Below, piece by piece: positions 21,350 to 30,154 of a DNA stretch of 64,000 bases (positions within the stretch are counted from its first letter, which is position 1; every line of letters begins with the position of its first letter). Source of the DNA: Crossiella sp. SN42 (GTDB lineage: Bacteria > Actinomycetota > Actinomycetes > Mycobacteriales > Pseudonocardiaceae). Made by a program: the position numbers and the translations under genes. Location: assembly GCF_023897065.1 (NCBI RefSeq), contig NZ_JAMHIV010000030.1:62001-126000 (forward strand), read 5' to 3'. The notes below the pieces were generated by a model that was not told where the DNA came from, ran no database searches, and worked only from the letters and a program-made list of their open reading frames with translations.

Positions 21350-23635
21350 TTACGCGCGAGCCCACTTCTGGTCGGGTTGGTTGTTGCAGCTCCACAGCAC
21401 CAGCCGCGACCCGTTGGCGGTGGCGGCCTGGTTGACGGCCAGGCAGAGTCCGGAGTGGACGTTGGTGACCGACCCGTTGGCGTTGAGGGTCCACTTCTGG
21501 TTGTCCTGACCGTTGCAGGGCCAGGTGAGCACCCGGGTTCCGTTGGCGGTGCCCCGGTTCTCCGCGTCCAGGCACTTGTCGCCGAAGACCCGGACCTCGC
21601 CGCCCGCCCACGTCGTCCACAGCTGGTTCGCCGCGGTGTGGCAGTCCCAGATCACCGCGGCCGCACCGGATGCGGTGGAGCCGTTGTCGACGTCCAGGCA
21701 ACGGCCCGACCCGCCACGCAGCCGCGAAGTCGTACTGGCCAAGGGGGTTCCGCCGGAGACCCGGTACACCGCGACGCCGTGTGCGGGCACGTTCGCGCTG
21801 AGCTGGCCGCTGCTGCCGGAGGTGGCCCCGGTCCACAGGTCGGTCAGCGTGAACGATCCGCCGGCGAGGCCGATCTGCGCGGCCGTGGTGCTGACCGTGG
21901 CCGCCCCGCCGCCGCGGTTGAACAGGCCGACCGCCACCGAGCCGTCGGCCAGCGGCTTGGCGAAGACCTCGGTCGCGCCGTCGTCGCGGACCCGCCTGCC
22001 ACCGAGGCCGAGGCGGTCCTGGTTCACCGCGATCAGCCGCGAGTTGCGCAGGATCGCGCTGACGTCGGCGGACATGGTGCGGATGTCGTTGCCCGCCATC
22101 AGCGGCGCGGCCATCAGCGCCCACAGCGCGAAGTGCGCGCGGGACTCGGTCAGCGACAGCCCTGGCCTGCCGACCACCAGCATGTCGGGGTCGTTGAAGT
22201 GGCCCGGCCGGTTCTGCGCGGCCAGCGGGGCGTTGATGTCGACCACGTTGCCGACGCCCATCGGGTAGCTGTTGACGTTGCCGTTCTGCCAGATGTCGAG
22301 CAGGTCCTCGGTGGTCCGCCACAGGTCGGCGACCTGGCCCCAGTCGTACTCGTCCCCGGTGATCGCGTGGAAGCTGTTCGGGTTGATGCTGTAGACGATC
22401 GGCCGCCCGGTGGCGCGCAACGCGTCCCGCATCAGCCGGAACCGGGCCACCTGCTCGTCCCGGCTGCCCTCCGGCGAGCACCAGTCGTACTTGAGGTAGT
22501 CCACCCCCCAGGAGGCGAAGGTGCGGGCGTCCTGGGCCTCGTGCCCCTTGCTGCCGGTCTGTCCCGGGTAGTTGCCCACGCGCTGGGCGCAGGTGCGCTC
22601 GGTGGGCACCTGGTAGATGCCGAACTTCAGGCCCCGGCTGTGGATGTAGTCGCCCAGCGCCTTCATCCCGCTCGGGAACTTGGCCGGGTTGGCCCGCAGG
22701 TTGCCCTGGGCGTCGCGCTGCGGGTCGAACCAGCAGTCGTCGACCACCACGTACTGGTAGCCCGCCGTGCGCATGCCCGAGCTGACCATCGCGTCGGCCG
22801 CCTGGCGGACGGTGGTCTCGTTGACGTTGCAGCCGAAGCTGTTCCAGCTGTTCCAGCCCAGCGGCGGGGTGGCCGCCGGGTTGTCCGCGGTGGGTGTGCC
22901 GGACTCGCCTGCGCTCTCCGGTGCCGCCCGCAGCGCGCTGAACCAGGCCGCGGCCATCTTGTCGTGGCCCGCCGCGCTCGGGTGGATGCCGTCGTAGAGG
23001 TCAGCGGGACGCAGCGCGGCGTGCATGTCGACCATGCGCACCCGCTTGCCCGCGTTCACTTTGGCCCGCACGATGCCAGGGATCTTGGCGTTGAACGCGC
23101 GCACGTTCGCCTCCTGGCCGGGGTTGGCCAGCGGGATGATCGTGGCGACGAGCACCTCGGCGGCTGGTGCGGCCGCGGTGATGCGATCGAGCAATGTGGA
23201 CAGTCGTGACGGCGCGTTCGGCAGGTCGCGGTTCTGCAGCACGTCGTTGGTGCCGATGTGCAGCAACACCGTGCGCGGGGTGTGCCTGCGCAGCCAGCCG
23301 GTGACGTTGGCCTCGATCTGGTCGATCCGCCAGCCGGGATGCCCCTCGTGGTCGCGGTCCCCCAGACTGGATGGCCCGTTGGCCAGCGAGCCCACGAAGT
23401 CCACCCGGTGCCCCGCCCCGGTCAGCCGTCGCCAGAGCCCGGTCCGGTACGCGCCGGGCACGGCGACGCCCTCGGTGATCGAGTCACCCAGCGGCATCAC
23501 CCGCAGGTCGGCAGCTGGTGCGGCGGGCGCGGCGCTTGCCGGGACACCGGCGAGCACCCCCGCGGCCAGCAGGGCGGGGACGAGGACGCCCAGCACCCGC
23601 GCCACACGTCCGGGAACAAACGATTTACCGCGCAT
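21350..23635 (-). CDS. Secreted SGNH esterase - GH27 alpha-galactosidase - ricin lectin fusion
   Basis: A three-part exported enzyme, 761 residues. Residues 1-36 are a signal peptide. Residues about 42-235 form an SGNH/GDSL esterase with Ser52 in GDSITEG, the HIGTND block and the DGIH dyad (Asp215, His218). Residues about 254-625 form a GH27 alpha-galactosidase: TPPLGWNSWNSFGCNVNE, nucleophile Asp384 in LKYDWC, acid/base Asp444 in WRTTEDL, and HFNDPDML. The C-terminal 130 residues form a ricin-type lectin with QxW repeats. ATG 23635 begins MRGKSFVPGRVARVLG. It may deacetylate and degalactosylate the same polymer. The domain order is uncommon as far as I know. Confidence 0.88.
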   Translation of the reverse strand: MRGKSFVPGRVARVLGVLVPALLAAGVLAGVPASAAPAAPAADLRVMPLGDSITEGVAVPGAYRTGLWRRLTGAGHRVDFVGSLANGPSSLGDRDHEGHPGWRIDQIEANVTGWLRRHTPRTVLLHIGTNDVLQNRDLPNAPSRLSTLLDRITAAAPAAEVLVATIIPLANPGQEANVRAFNAKIPGIVRAKVNAGKRVRMVDMHAALRPADLYDGIHPSAAGHDKMAAAWFSALRAAPESAGESGTPTADNPAATPPLGWNSWNSFGCNVNETTVRQAADAMVSSGMRTAGYQYVVVDDCWFDPQRDAQGNLRANPAKFPSGMKALGDYIHSRGLKFGIYQVPTERTCAQRVGNYPGQTGSKGHEAQDARTFASWGVDYLKYDWCSPEGSRDEQVARFRLMRDALRATGRPIVYSINPNSFHAITGDEYDWGQVADLWRTTEDLLDIWQNGNVNSYPMGVGNVVDINAPLAAQNRPGHFNDPDMLVVGRPGLSLTESRAHFALWALMAAPLMAGNDIRTMSADVSAILRNSRLIAVNQDRLGLGGRRVRDDGATEVFAKPLADGSVAVGLFNRGGGAATVSTTAAQIGLAGGSFTLTDLWTGATSGSSGQLSANVPAHGVAVYRVSGGTPLASTTSRLRGGSGRCLDVDNGSTASGAAAVIWDCHTAANQLWTTWAGGEVRVFGDKCLDAENRGTANGTRVLTWPCNGQDNQKWTLNANGSVTNVHSGLCLAVNQAATANGSRLVLWSCNNQPDQKWARA

Positions 23636-23677
23636 GAGAACCCCAATAGGTTCGTACGAGCCGTAATACAACGTTAA

Positions 23678-23691
23678 TGAAAACGCTAACA
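23678..23691 (-). promoter_or_regulatory. Candidate LacI-family operator upstream of SGNH-GH27 gene
   Basis: TGAAAACGCTAACA fits the general LacI-family pattern TGNNANCGNTNNCA. It lies about 43 bp upstream of the start codon of the leftward gene. It differs from the AAGCGCTT sites in this window, so another regulator would bind it. Confidence 0.45.
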
Positions 23692-24048
23692 TGACGCTAC
23701 CCGAGGAAACAATGCGTCCATTCCGGGGACCCCATTCGACACCGTGGTCGAATTCATCGAACAGGCTCGTCAGACGGCCCATTTACGGTTCCAGAACGGG
23801 ATTTCCGGCATTTCGAAACGACAACGTCCCGAGCATTCACCGCTAATCCGAAACAGGGCAATGCCGCGACAATCCCGACCGCTGGGTCAGTGTCGCGTTC
23901 CGGTAAATCGGTGGGCCACCCGGCTGGTCACGCCGGTGGCGCTGCTCGGTTCGTGGACTCCTTCGCCGCCAGCGGTGCGGACCGCAGACAGCATATGTAT
24001 GTATAGAATAAGCGGGCCGGATCGTCCAGTCACTACTTCAGTCGGTAG

Positions 24049-24065
24049 CAGACGTCATATGTCTG
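24049..24065. promoter_or_regulatory. Candidate GntR autoregulatory operator
   Basis: CAGAC and GTCTG arms with a 7-bp spacer form a 17-bp inverted repeat that ends 16 bp before the GTG start of the GntR gene. The position suggests autorepression. Confidence 0.45.
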
Positions 24066-24081
24066 GCCCTACGGTTGAGGC

Positions 24082-24789
24082 GTGTCCCTCACCGACGAGG
24101 CGATCGCCCGCATCCGCGCGCTGATCCAGTCCGGGAAGCTGCCCCCCGGCGCGAAACTGCCACCTGAACAGCAGTTGGCCGCCGAACTGGGCATCTCCCG
24201 CAGTCCCATGCGCGAGGCGGTCAAGGCATTGGCCGTCACCCGGGTACTCGACGTGCGCCGCGGTGACGGCACCTACGTCACCAGCCTCGCCCCGGCCGTC
24301 CTGCTCGAAGGACTCGGCCTGGCGGTGGAGCTCATGCAGGACAACACCTTGCTCGAACTCACCGAGGCACGCAGGTTATTCGAGCCAATTGCCACCGGAC
24401 TCGCCGCCACCAGGGCCACTCCCGCCCATCTCGCCGAGATCCGCGGCCACCTCGACGCGATGCACGCGGCCAGGGAGGACGTCGAGCTGCTGAACAAGCA
24501 CGACGCCGCCTTCCACCGCGCGGTGGTCGCGGCCACCGGCAACGAGACCCTGACCACGATCATCGACGGCATCTCCAGCAGCACCCTGCGCGCCCGGGTG
24601 TGGCGCGGCCTGGTCGAGGCCGGTTCCGCCGACCGCACCCTGGCCGAGCACGACGCCATCTACGCCGCACTCGTCGAAGGCGATGCCGCCCTCGCGCAGG
24701 CGGCGGCCCTCATGCACGTCAGCACCACCGAGCGGTGGCTGCGCCAGGCGCACGAGGCGAGCCAGGCCGCCGTCTCCGCCGAGGAGTAG
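24082..24789 (+). CDS. FadR-type GntR transcriptional regulator
   Basis: 235-residue regulator. The N-terminal winged helix (residues about 1-70) shows IQSGKLPPGAKLPPEQQLAAELGISRSPMREAVKAL and the wing RRGDGTYVTS. The all-helical FCD sensor domain follows (ARRLFEPIATGLAATRAT, DAAFHRAVVAATGN, LAEHDAIYAALVEGD). FCD domains usually bind small acids or sugar acids through a metal site. GTG 24082 matches the family start. It is upstream of the second esterase gene by 66 bp and divergent from the SGNH-GH27 gene, either of which it could control. Ligand unknown. Confidence 0.92.
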   Translation: MSLTDEAIARIRALIQSGKLPPGAKLPPEQQLAAELGISRSPMREAVKALAVTRVLDVRRGDGTYVTSLAPAVLLEGLGLAVELMQDNTLLELTEARRLFEPIATGLAATRATPAHLAEIRGHLDAMHAAREDVELLNKHDAAFHRAVVAATGNETLTTIIDGISSSTLRARVWRGLVEAGSADRTLAEHDAIYAALVEGDAALAQAAALMHVSTTERWLRQAHEASQAAVSAEE

Positions 24790-24855
24790 CACCGCACGAG
24801 GGCGTCACCTGCGCACCGGACCCTGCCCCGCACACCGGAGAACAGGAGCACACCC

Positions 24856-25764
24856 ATGCGACCGGGCAACTCTCGTCCACGGCGGTGGAAGTTGATCGCC
24901 GCCACCGCCACCCTCACCCTGGCCTGCGCCCTACCCGCCGCCGCGGCCGAGGCCACCCCCGCGGCCCCCGCCGGCTGTGGCACCGCGCCCACGTTGACCA
25001 GCGGCACGCACACGATCCGCAGCGGCAACAAGAACCGCTCGTTCATCCTGCGGCTGCCCGACAACTACGACCAGAACCGCCGCTACCGGTTGGTCTTCGG
25101 GTTCCACTGGCGGGGCGGCACCGCCCACGACGTCGACTCCGGCGGGTCCGACGGCTACAACTGGTCCTACTACGGGCTCCGGCGGCTGGCCAACAACAGC
25201 GCGATCTTCGTTGCGCCACAGGGCATCGGCAACGGCTGGCCCAACTCCGGCGGCGAGGACGTCACCTTCGTCGACGACCTGGTCCGCCGGCTCGACGGCG
25301 GCCTGTGCGTCGACCAGGGACAGCGCTTCGCCCTGGGCTTCAGCTACGGCGGCGGCATGAGCTTCTCACTGGCCTGCTCCCGGCCGAACGTCTTCCGCGC
25401 GGTCGCGGTCTACTCGGGCGCGCAGCTGAGCGGCTGCGCGGGCGGCAACCAGCCCGTGGCGTACATGGGCATCCACGGCATCTCCGACTCGGTGCTCAAC
25501 ATCGGCGCGGGCCGCGGGCTGCGGGACCGGTTCGTCCGCAACAACGGCTGCACCGCGCAGAACCCACGCGAGCCAGGACCGGGCAGCCGGACCCACATCA
25601 CCACCACCTACTCCGGCTGCCGGGCCGGATACCCGGTGGTGTGGGCCGCTTTTGACGGCGGGCACACCCCCGGTCCCATCGACGGGTCCACCGGCCAGGG
25701 CTGGCGAACCTGGACCTCCGGCGAGGTGTGGCGGTTCTTCACCAGCGGCGCGGTCCAGCGCTGA
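24856..25764 (+). CDS. Secreted CE1-like feruloyl/acetyl xylan esterase, copy 2
   Basis: 302-residue exported alpha/beta-hydrolase, paralogue of the protein at 12650-13582. Signal peptide KLIAATATLTLACALPAAAAEA. Shared segments include CGTAPTLTSGTHTI, LVFGFHWRGGTA and RDRFVRNNGCTAQNPREP, the last identical in both. Nucleophile elbow GFSYGGGM (Ser163); the other copy has GFSWGGAM. The C-terminus lacks the CAGCES cysteine pair of copy 1. It follows the GntR gene by 66 bp and ends at a strong bidirectional hairpin. Feruloyl versus acetyl activity cannot be decided from sequence alone. Confidence 0.83.
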   Translation: MRPGNSRPRRWKLIAATATLTLACALPAAAAEATPAAPAGCGTAPTLTSGTHTIRSGNKNRSFILRLPDNYDQNRRYRLVFGFHWRGGTAHDVDSGGSDGYNWSYYGLRRLANNSAIFVAPQGIGNGWPNSGGEDVTFVDDLVRRLDGGLCVDQGQRFALGFSYGGGMSFSLACSRPNVFRAVAVYSGAQLSGCAGGNQPVAYMGIHGISDSVLNIGAGRGLRDRFVRNNGCTAQNPREPGPGSRTHITTTYSGCRAGYPVVWAAFDGGHTPGPIDGSTGQGWRTWTSGEVWRFFTSGAVQR

Positions 25765-25776
25765 AACCTGGTGCGG

Positions 25777-25811
25777 GCGAACGGGGTGCGGGCAGTCCGC
25801 ACCCCGTTCGC
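25777..25811. terminator. Bidirectional hairpin terminator
   Basis: A perfect 15-bp stem (25777-25791 with 25797-25811) and a 5-nt loop lie between two convergent stop codons at 25764 and 25816. A short TTT follows on the plus strand. Confidence 0.92.
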
Positions 25812-25815
25812 TTTG

Positions 25816-28191
25816 CTAGGACAGGGTCCACTGCTGGTTGCCGCCGCCGTTGCAGGTCCACAGCGTGACCTTGGTGCCGTTCGCGGTGCCGCTGCCGCTG
25901 ACGTCCAGGCACAGCCCGGACTGCACGCCGGTGGCCGAACCGTTGGCGTTGAACCGCCACTGCTTGTCCGCTCCCCCGTCGCACGGCGCGATCACCACCG
26001 GGGTGCCCGCGGCGGTCTGGTTGTCCTTGGCCGCCATGCACCTGGTGCCGCCGTGCACGGTCAGCTGACCCGACGCGGTCCGCGTCCAGACCTGGCCGGT
26101 CGCGCCGGCGCAGCCCCGGATCTGCACCTGGGTGCCCGGCGTGGTGCTGTTGTTCGCCACCTCAAGGCACTTGCCCGCGGCCAGCGCGAGCACGTTTCCG
26201 GTGCTGGGCCGCAGGGCGGGTTCGATACCGGCCTGGGCCATCACCCGCTGCGCCTCCACCGGCCAACTGCCGGTCACCTGGACGTTGCCGCGCAGCACGT
26301 TGTGGTGCGGCGCGCCGGTGGCCACCCTGGTGGTGCCGGTGTTGTACCAGTTCCGGTCGAAGACGTTGTCGCTGGTGTTGTTGGTGGCGCTGGCGTTGGT
26401 GAAGGCCCAGACCCCGCTGTCGATGACCACGTTCTGCGCCACCGACACCGAGCGCGAGCCCTCGTCCAGGTACAACCCGATGGTGCTCCGGTTGTCGTAG
26501 ACCAGGTTGTGGTCGATCGAGCCGCCGGGGTTGGCGGAGAGGTTGTAGAGGCTGCCGCCGTCGTGCAGGGACTTCTTGGTGCCGTGCACGACGTTGTACC
26601 GGACCACGGTCTCGCGCAGCGTGGTCGGCGTGGTGTACACCGGCTGGTAGTCGTACAGGCCGCGGTTGCGGTAGTCCTGGCTGCCGCCGGGATCGTTGGC
26701 GCCCCAGCCCCAGCCGACGTCGATGCCGTCGTAGGCGAGGTTGGACACCTCGTTGTGCTCGATGACCGCGCGGGTGACGTAGGTGGACAGGATGCCAGCC
26801 ATGTCCTTGTAGTCCTTGGCCACCTCGGTCACCAGGTTGTTCTTGATGGTGATGTCCTTGTTCACCATCGCCGGGTTGGCCGGGTGGTGCGCGTCGGGCC
26901 GGACCCCGCCGACCACGATGCCGCCGCCGGAGAGGTTGGTGAAGGTGTTGCGCGAGATGGTGATGCCGGAGGCGCCCAGGCCGACTCCGCTCTGGTGGGC
27001 GTTGGCGTCGTTGCCGATGCCCAGCCCGACCTGGCCGAGGTGCCGGAAGGTGTTGCCGGTGAAGGTGATCCCGGTGGCGGCCGAGACCTGCACGGCGGCG
27101 GGCACCTGGCCCCAGCCGTTGCGCGTGGCCTCGAACTGCCGGCAGCCCGACTGGCAGGAGGTCAGGTAGTCGGCGGGCATCTGGTGGGTGGTGGTGATGA
27201 ACGTGCCGCTCTGCTGGTTGGCGTAGCCGACCGAGGTGCCCGGCTGGAGCCAGGTGGTGTGCTCGAAGACCAGGTCCCGCACGGTGATGTTGCGCACCGG
27301 GTCGGCGTGGCTGCCGCTCATCCGCACCAGCGAGGTCAGCCGGGGCAGCACGATGTCGCGGCCTGCCGGCGACTGGCCCGCGGCCGCCTTGTAGTAGAGC
27401 CGTCCGGCCGCCGGGTCCAGGTACCACTGGCCCGCGGTGCGCAGGAACGAGTAGGCGTTGTGCAGCGTCAGGCCGCCACCGGCGAAGGGCTTGGCGAGGG
27501 TGTCGTAGCCCCAGTTGTTGTTGCGCCAGGCGGGTTGCTGCATGGTGATGGTGGTGCCGCTGATGCTCTGCACCGGCGAGAAGCGGTCGGTGAAGGAGTT
27601 CAGGCTCTCCAGCTCGATCCGGTTCTGCTGCGGCAGGGTGGCCAGGTAGTTCAGCGCCGGGTTAGTGATCGTCATGCCGGTGGTGGTGATCTGCACGTCG
27701 TCGCGGGAGATGCCGATCGAGGCGCGCGGCGCGAGCGTGCCGTCCACGTAGAGCTGCCGGGAGTCCACGCCCCTGGGCACCGGCGCGACCCAGATGTTCG
27801 CCGCGGAGTCGTGCGCTGTCCAGCCGGTCACCGGTTCCCCGCCGGAGACCCGCGGGGTGGCGCCGGGTAGGGCCTGCCAGGTGACGGTGTGGCCGTTGCG
27901 GCCGGAGTCCGCGCTGGTGAAGGTCAGCGGGCTGGCGAGCCGGTGCACCCCGTCGGCCAGCTCCACCACCACGTCGGTCCGGCCGGCGTGGGCGCGGGCC
28001 AGTTCCTGGGCCTTGGCGAGGGTGGCGACCGGCCGGCCGCGCTCACCCGAGTTGCGGTCGTCACCGCCGGGGGCGACGACGATCCGGGTGACCGCGGCCT
28101 CGGCCGCCTGGGCGGGAGCGGCGAGCAGCGTCGCCCCGGTGAGGGTCGCCGCGAACAGCGCGGCGACCACGGGTCTGGTGCGGACGGGCAT
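25816..28191 (-). CDS. Secreted right-handed beta-helix glycosidase-like protein with ricin domain
   Basis: 791 residues. Signal VVAALFAATLTGATLLAAPAQA. The N-terminal part has the beta-helix enzyme opening IVVAPGGDDRNSGERGRPVATLAKAQELA and the segment SGGEPVTGW, both common in GH141-like proteins. Parallel beta-helix coils follow with repeated short strands (ITVRDLVFEHTTW, ISRNTFTNLSGGGIVVGG, IEHNEVSNLAYDGIDVGWGWG). The last 125 residues are a ricin lectin with three QxW repeats. Acidic residues in DGIDVG and LHDGGSLYN are possible catalytic groups. It is 41 bp after the unrecognised gene in an importer operon. Substrate unknown; fucose- or xylose-containing polymer is a guess from GH141. 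Confidence 0.75.
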   Translation of the reverse strand: MPVRTRPVVAALFAATLTGATLLAAPAQAAEAAVTRIVVAPGGDDRNSGERGRPVATLAKAQELARAHAGRTDVVVELADGVHRLASPLTFTSADSGRNGHTVTWQALPGATPRVSGGEPVTGWTAHDSAANIWVAPVPRGVDSRQLYVDGTLAPRASIGISRDDVQITTTGMTITNPALNYLATLPQQNRIELESLNSFTDRFSPVQSISGTTITMQQPAWRNNNWGYDTLAKPFAGGGLTLHNAYSFLRTAGQWYLDPAAGRLYYKAAAGQSPAGRDIVLPRLTSLVRMSGSHADPVRNITVRDLVFEHTTWLQPGTSVGYANQQSGTFITTTHQMPADYLTSCQSGCRQFEATRNGWGQVPAAVQVSAATGITFTGNTFRHLGQVGLGIGNDANAHQSGVGLGASGITISRNTFTNLSGGGIVVGGVRPDAHHPANPAMVNKDITIKNNLVTEVAKDYKDMAGILSTYVTRAVIEHNEVSNLAYDGIDVGWGWGANDPGGSQDYRNRGLYDYQPVYTTPTTLRETVVRYNVVHGTKKSLHDGGSLYNLSANPGGSIDHNLVYDNRSTIGLYLDEGSRSVSVAQNVVIDSGVWAFTNASATNNTSDNVFDRNWYNTGTTRVATGAPHHNVLRGNVQVTGSWPVEAQRVMAQAGIEPALRPSTGNVLALAAGKCLEVANNSTTPGTQVQIRGCAGATGQVWTRTASGQLTVHGGTRCMAAKDNQTAAGTPVVIAPCDGGADKQWRFNANGSATGVQSGLCLDVSGSGTANGTKVTLWTCNGGGNQQWTLS

Positions 28192-28232
28192 GGGTCGTTC
28201 CACCTTTCCGGAGAACGGGCTTGGCAAAGCGG

Positions 28233-30146
28233 TCAGGAAGCCGGGGGCGGCGCGTCGAACGGGGTCCGGTACGACGGCGGCCGGTCGCGCAGGTCCAGGC
28301 GCAGGGTCAGCCGGACCCGGGTGGAGCGGGGCAGCTCCACCCCCAGCCACGGACCGTTGACCTCCACGGCCGCCGAGGTCACGACCGGCTCGCGGTGTCC
28401 GTGGTCGTAGAGGTCGCCGATCCAGGACGGGTCCGTGCAGACGGTGTGGCAGACCGAGCGGATGGTGTGCTCGGCGAAGGCCCCGGCCTGCACCACAACG
28501 GAACGGGTCGCCGCCGGATCGAGGTTGACCAGCTCCACCGTGGTCGCCGCCGGGTCGATGCTGGACACCAGCGCCGCCACCGAGGGCGGCAGTCCGGGCC
28601 GCAGCGCCTCGGCGTCGTAGTAGCGCACCCGCGCCTGCGGCAGGCCGCCGTTGTAGATGACCTGGGGAGCGCCCCAGGTGAGCTGCACCAGCGCCTCGGT
28701 GACCACCGGGTTCGCCTGCTGCCACAGGTGGATGTCCGCTTCGGCGACCTCGACGTCGCGGTAGCGCTCCATCCGGGCCAGCCGGTGCCGCACCTGGGCC
28801 TGGGCCGCGGCCAGGATCCGCTCCGGGTACGCGGGGTTGTCCCCGGCGAGGTAGGCCAGCCAGGGCTCCTCGTGCCCGGACTCCTCCTTGTTGCGGAAGG
28901 GTCGCACGGTGCGCCAGTCGTGCCCGGCGGCCGCGCGCAATCGTTGGAGGCGTTCCAGGTCGGCCGGTGCGGCGGAGTGGTGCCACAGCGCCGTGGGCAC
29001 CGCCATCAGCACCGGGTTGTAGTCGAACCAGCCACCGTCGGCGTGGCGCAGCGGCACGTGCAGGGTGGGCGTGTGCACGTCCTCGCCCAGCTGCGCGACC
29101 CACCTGGCGGTCAGGCTGGAGTCCGCCTCGGTGCAGGCCATGGTCTTGCCCTGGTTGATGCCCTCGTCCAGGGCGGGCCGGACCAGGTCCAGGAAGGACT
29201 CCTCGCCGGTGGCCGCGACCGCGGCCAGCGCGGCGACCATGGCGGCCTGTCCCACGCTGTACCAGCCGTGCGGCCAGGACCAGCCGTAGTGCCCGCCGTA
29301 CCAGCGGCCGTCCAGCAGCCCGCCGACCGTGCCGTCGGGGGCGACGTTGTCGGGGAGGATGCCGCCGTTGGCCTCGGCCCGTTCCCGCCAGGCCCCGACG
29401 TACTCGGCGATCCAGTCCCGGTAGCGCTGTTTCCCGCTCAGCAGCAACGCGTTGAGCACCAGCCCGGCGGCGGCCAGGTTGACCGCGGTGTCCCCGACGG
29501 CCAGCCGCAGGCGCATCTGCTCGCCCAGCCGCGGGTCGGGGTTTCCGTTGCCAGGGGCGGGAATCCAGTCCAGCGGGAAGCCGTACCGGCGGGCTTCCTC
29601 GGGCAGCCAGGGATAGGCGTCACCGTCGAACAGGCCGGTCCGCTGGGGGTCGCTTCCGTTGTGCGGGCTGCGGATGATGCGGTGCTCGGGGTCGTAGTTG
29701 CCGTGCGCGGGGTCGACGTAGAGCTCGGCGAAGCGCAGCGCCCGCTCGGCCCAGCGGCCGGGCGCGGCCATGCACAGGAAGTAGAACAGCAGCAGGCTTT
29801 CACCCTGGTGGAACCAGTCGTAGCCGCGCTCGTACTCGTCCTGGAGCATGCCCAGCTCGGTCAGCTGCCTGGTGACCCCCTCCCAATGCCATTCGGCCGC
29901 GTCCAGCAGCTCCAGCGACCCGCCGAGCAGGTAGAGCTGGGGCCAGTTGAAGAACGTCTCGTAGAAGTCGTCCACGCCGTCGCGCGAGCTGAGCCGGTCC
30001 GGGTAGACCAGCTCCCCGTCCAGGCCGGTGAAGTCGTCCTCGAACCGCCGCCAGGCGTGTTCGAGCAGGGCGAACAGCTCTCGCTGGGCGATGGCCCAGG
30101 TCGGTGGTTCGAGCAGGGGGACCGAGGCGATGATGACGGGGTACAT
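28233..30146 (-). CDS. Unrecognised cytosolic protein, probable alpha/alpha-toroid carbohydrate enzyme
   Basis: 637 residues, not assigned to a family. No signal peptide or membrane segment. The first 480 residues look all-helical with aromatic-rich loops typical of six-hairpin carbohydrate enzymes: FYETFFNWPQLYLLGG, YERGYDWFHQGESLLLFYF, WYGGHYGWSWPHGWYSVGQ. The last 150 residues look like a beta-sandwich (VELVNLDPAATRSVVV, STRVRLTLRLDL). Conserved-looking acids include DDFYE, FDGDAYPW and ACTEADSS. ATG 30146 is preferred since AAGGAG lies 11 bases upstream; a GTG at 30158 overlapping the permease stop would have no usable ribosome site. It probably processes the sugar imported by this operon (inference). 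Confidence 0.7.
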   Translation of the reverse strand: MYPVIIASVPLLEPPTWAIAQRELFALLEHAWRRFEDDFTGLDGELVYPDRLSSRDGVDDFYETFFNWPQLYLLGGSLELLDAAEWHWEGVTRQLTELGMLQDEYERGYDWFHQGESLLLFYFLCMAAPGRWAERALRFAELYVDPAHGNYDPEHRIIRSPHNGSDPQRTGLFDGDAYPWLPEEARRYGFPLDWIPAPGNGNPDPRLGEQMRLRLAVGDTAVNLAAAGLVLNALLLSGKQRYRDWIAEYVGAWRERAEANGGILPDNVAPDGTVGGLLDGRWYGGHYGWSWPHGWYSVGQAAMVAALAAVAATGEESFLDLVRPALDEGINQGKTMACTEADSSLTARWVAQLGEDVHTPTLHVPLRHADGGWFDYNPVLMAVPTALWHHSAAPADLERLQRLRAAAGHDWRTVRPFRNKEESGHEEPWLAYLAGDNPAYPERILAAAQAQVRHRLARMERYRDVEVAEADIHLWQQANPVVTEALVQLTWGAPQVIYNGGLPQARVRYYDAEALRPGLPPSVAALVSSIDPAATTVELVNLDPAATRSVVVQAGAFAEHTIRSVCHTVCTDPSWIGDLYDHGHREPVVTSAAVEVNGPWLGVELPRSTRVRLTLRLDLRDRPPSYRTPFDAPPPAS

Positions 30147-30154
30147 CCGCGAGT

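Larger units (their letters stand above)
23636..24081. other. 446-bp divergent intergenic region, SGNH-GH27 gene / GntR gene
   Basis: A less GC-rich gap between oppositely oriented genes. It contains the LacI-like site at 23678-23691 near the leftward gene and an inverted repeat at 24049-24065 near the GntR start. An AT-rich stretch lies around 23990-24012. No convincing coding frame or RNA gene is visible. Confidence 0.6.
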
